A DNA stretch of 7,114 nucleotides from an uncultured Clostridium sp. GTDB taxonomy: Bacteria; Bacillota; Clostridia; TANB77; CAG-508. Made by a program: the position numbers and the translations under genes. The stretch covers positions 1-7,114 of the forward strand of contig USQS01000044.1 of the NCBI GenBank assembly GCA_900556865.1. The letters are read 5' to 3'. A model generated the notes under the pieces. The model did no database searches. It worked only from the letters and a program-made list of their open reading frames with translations, and was not told the origin of the DNA. Below are positions 5,640 to 7,114 of this stretch, in pieces (position 1 is the stretch's first letter; each line of letters begins with the position of its first letter).

Positions 5640-6438
5640 ACAACATCTTTTTTATTTTACTTACATAATAATAAACAAATTCCATAGGTGTTGGTATGCC
5701 TGTTTGGTAATTTATTTTTGCAGTGTAATATTTTTCTAAATCTTCTATTGCAGAAACTCTCCAAGCGTGGATTATAGCATTTTGCATACCATTGACTATA
5801 GTTGTTCCAGATTTTTTATATTTTTTGGTTAAAAATTTAGTAACGGTTAATTGGTCTTTTTCAGGATTGCATTCTTTCTCATTTTCAATTAAATATAAAA
5901 TTGCATCATGAATATAAATTCTTCCTTTAAGTTTAGCAGTTACACCAATTAATTCTAATTCTTGAGATATGCAATCAGAAATTTTTCCTTCCTCATCTTC
6001 TAATTTCTCTTGTATTGTATTTTTAGTACTTATAGTTTTTCGTAATGCTAAAAATTTATTTAGAACTTGCTCACTGGAATATTTGGGCTGATCCTTATAC
6101 ATTATTAAATCAGCTCCTTCTCGATGTAATATTTCATAAGTTCTTTTAGAGTTTACATGTGTTGTAACAATTACAATTGGCTCATAGTTTAAATTTAGCT
6201 TTTTCAAATTTGATAAAAATTCTAAAGAGTCTGTGTTTCCATTAGTGCTATTATTTAATTCTAAATCTAATACTATGCCTTCTGGTCTTTTTATTTTTAC
6301 ATATTTTAAACCTTCGATGTCTGAATCTGTTATAGCTACTAATTCTATGTCATCACGTTGTTTAATACAATTTATGAAAGAATTGCAGTCATTAACATCA
6401 TCTTCTATGATTAATATTTTCATAGGTTTTAAGTTCAT
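5638..6438 (-). CDS. Response regulator with Spo0A C-terminal domain (divergent Spo0A paralogue)
   Basis: A 266-residue cytoplasmic transcription factor with the Spo0A layout. The receiver domain (about 6-130) has the acidic pocket IEDD (Glu12-Asp14), the likely phosphoacceptor Asp58 in VLDLEL, Thr92/93 and Lys115. The Spo0A_C DNA-binding domain (about 152-266) follows, recognised by ELELIGVTAKLKGRIYIHDAI and by LTKKYKKSGTT...AIIHAW. Differences from canonical Spo0A are strong. The loop after Asp58 is NNSTNGNTD instead of a short MP-type turn, about five residues longer. The recognition helix, normally SRVERAIRHAIE, is TTIVNGMQNAII, so the Arg/Glu residues that read the 0A box are gone. Start ATG 6438 follows AAGTGAT about 6 nt upstream and AAAGG further out; ATG 6423 is an alternative without an SD. 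The gene is not beside spoIVB as classical spo0A usually is. It is most likely a paralogue with a different target, though a highly diverged spo0A is possible. Confidence 0.8.
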   Translation of the reverse strand: MNLKPMKILIIEDDVNDCNSFINCIKQRDDIELVAITDSDIEGLKYVKIKRPEGIVLDLELNNSTNGNTDSLEFLSNLKKLNLNYEPIVIVTTHVNSKRTYEILHREGADLIMYKDQPKYSSEQVLNKFLALRKTISTKNTIQEKLEDEEGKISDCISQELELIGVTAKLKGRIYIHDAILYLIENEKECNPEKDQLTVTKFLTKKYKKSGTTIVNGMQNAIIHAWRVSAIEDLEKYYTAKINYQTGIPTPMEFVYYYVSKIKKML

Positions 6439-6496
6439 TTTTTCATCACTTACCTTTCTTTAGGGATTAATCTAATTGAAAAAGATCATTTACTAA

Positions 6497-6505
6497 AATA
6501 TACCA
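6497..6505 (-). promoter_or_regulatory. Candidate extended -10 for the spo0A-like gene
   Basis: On the minus strand TGG-TATATT occupies 6505-6497, an extended -10 with five of six matches to TATAAT. Transcription would start near 6490, leaving a leader of about 50 nt. No good -35 lies at 16-18 bp, so either the TG compensates or an activator or alternative sigma factor is used. A near-palindrome (6523-6538) covers the -35 region. Confidence 0.4.
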
Positions 6506-6522
6506 TAATGTGTTATAAAATA

Positions 6523-6554
6523 CTATATGTACACATAGCTTTTTTTCGAAAAAA
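6523..6554. promoter_or_regulatory. Two palindromes upstream of the spo0A-like gene
   Basis: CTATATGTACACATAG (6523-6538) is symmetric at seven of eight pairs around 6530/6531. TTTTTTCGAAAAAA (6541-6554) is a perfect 14-bp palindrome. The second contains TTTCGAA on both strands, one base from the 0A-box core TGTCGAA. They sit at and above the -35 position of the candidate minus-strand promoter, as operators would. The palindromes are directly visible; the binding protein is inference, and T/A runs inflate chance symmetry. Confidence 0.4.
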
Positions 6555-6646
6555 CTTAAATTGAACTGAACTTAAACCATAGATGGCAGTAAGGATTTAA
6601 GCAATAAACGGCACAAAGGTAGGAACTTTTTGAGGGTGGATTTAAA

Positions 6647-7114
6647 ATGTTAAAAAAATAACGCAAGATTCAGATTTTAATGAGATGATGGAATTTATTA
6701 AAGAAGAAGTAATATCATTAATGACAGCACAGCAAATATTAAAAGAAGAGCAAGAAGAAATATTACCAATAATGAAAGAAAACTATGATGGATACAAATT
6801 TTGCTTAAAAGCAAAAAATCAAATATACAATTCAAATATGTGCTTATATTTCTTATCAAGATATATAAGATTAGGAGAAATACCAGATAAACTAATAGAC
6901 ACAAATATAGCAAGTGACTACAGCAAAATAGGAAAAATGCTAGACTTATGCAAAGGCGAAAACAGATTAGAAATATTAAGAAAAACAGTACAAGGAGAAC
7001 CGATAGTAAATACAATTATAGAAAAGTTTAATCCAGCAAAAGAATTCACAGAAAATGACATGAGATCAATGTTATATTACTTAGGATATTTAACAATATC
7101 AGGAGAGTTAGTAG
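6647..7114 (+). pseudogene. 5'-truncated AAA-ATPase-like / PD-(D/E)XK nuclease family gene, continues past the window
   Basis: From 6646 the frame is open to the right edge with no stop. It reads ITQDSDFNEMMEFIKEEV, then KENYDGYKF, QIYNSNMCLYFLSRYI, IASDYSKI and a MLYYLGYLTISGELV end. This is the middle-to-C-terminal part of the large AAA-ATPase-like proteins that usually finish in a PD-(D/E)XK nuclease-like domain. Full members are around 500-570 residues and begin with a Walker A P-loop (RPRRFGKT-type). That half is absent here, and a TAA at 6643-6645 closes the frame upstream. A good SD (GAGGGTGG, 6632-6639) and ATG 6647 lie in the neighbouring frame, which stops after three codons (TAA at 6659). 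One extra A in the A7 run (6652-6658) would join it as MLKKITQDSDF. First in-frame ATGs are 6685 and 6688, without a clear SD. The family is often multicopy in Clostridia; its function is not established. Confidence 0.7.

Noticed and set aside
6576..6646. c-di-GMP-I riboswitch, suggested by GGCACAAAGGTAGGAAC
   Set aside because: The GCAAAGCC core, GNRA loop and paired helices of that class are not present.
6698..7015. Minus-strand 105-codon frame rich in Leu/Phe/Cys that looks like a membrane protein
   Set aside because: It is the complement of the AAA-ATPase-like coding region, whose plus-strand frame has clear family motifs; the hydrophobicity is a shadow effect.
6646..7114. Toxin-antitoxin, CRISPR-associated or retron component
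   Set aside because: The nuclease superfamily link is only to the AAA-ATPase-like/PD-(D/E)XK group; no repeats, reverse transcriptase or partner gene is visible.

Overview
The window looks like chromosomal DNA from a very AT-rich, low-GC Gram-positive, endospore-forming bacterium of the class Clostridia, most likely an uncultured gut-type lineage. Supporting evidence: strong AGGAGG-type ribosome binding sites, AGA as the dominant arginine codon, the rpsF-ssb-rpsR operon, and three spore-related genes (cwlJ, gerQ and a Spo0A-type regulator). The genus cannot be fixed from the sequence alone.

Positions 1-1410 hold a housekeeping unit. A good sigma-A-type promoter (103-131) and a leader hairpin (171-190) precede rpsF (S6), ssb and rpsR (S18), and the unit ends in a 15-bp stem terminator. 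S18 is the zinc-ribbon (C+) form. Positions 1-102 contain no recognisable gene.

Positions 1456-4656 hold topB (type IA DNA topoisomerase III) followed 30 nt later by a PLP-dependent gene of the methionine gamma-lyase/YnbB family, probably co-transcribed. The Toprim motif of TopB reads DSGREGE, with Gly in place of the second metal-binding Asp.

Positions 4657-5639 hold a germination pair: cwlJ (spore cortex-lytic hydrolase, no signal peptide) and gerQ (the spore-coat protein that CwlJ needs in Bacillus). As given, cwlJ carries one extra G near 4813-4815. This separates the first 17 codons, including the presumed catalytic Glu, from the rest of the protein.

Positions 5577-6438: gerQ meets a convergent minus-strand gene across a 27-bp stem that overlaps both stop codons and should terminate both. 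The minus-strand gene encodes a response regulator with a Spo0A C-terminal domain. Its receiver loop and DNA-recognition helix differ strongly from canonical Spo0A, so it is best treated as a divergent Spo0A paralogue. Its upstream region (6439-6560) contains two palindromes and an extended -10 element.

Positions 6561-7114: after an unexplained, less AT-rich stretch, a 5'-truncated member of the AAA-ATPase-like/PD-(D/E)XK nuclease family runs off the right edge. A well-placed SD and ATG lie just upstream, one frame away across an A7 run.

No CRISPR array, tRNA, rRNA, insertion sequence or clearly new multi-gene system is visible. The most interesting material is the noncanonical Spo0A-like regulator facing a frameshifted cwlJ-gerQ pair, plus several short regulatory-looking inverted repeats.
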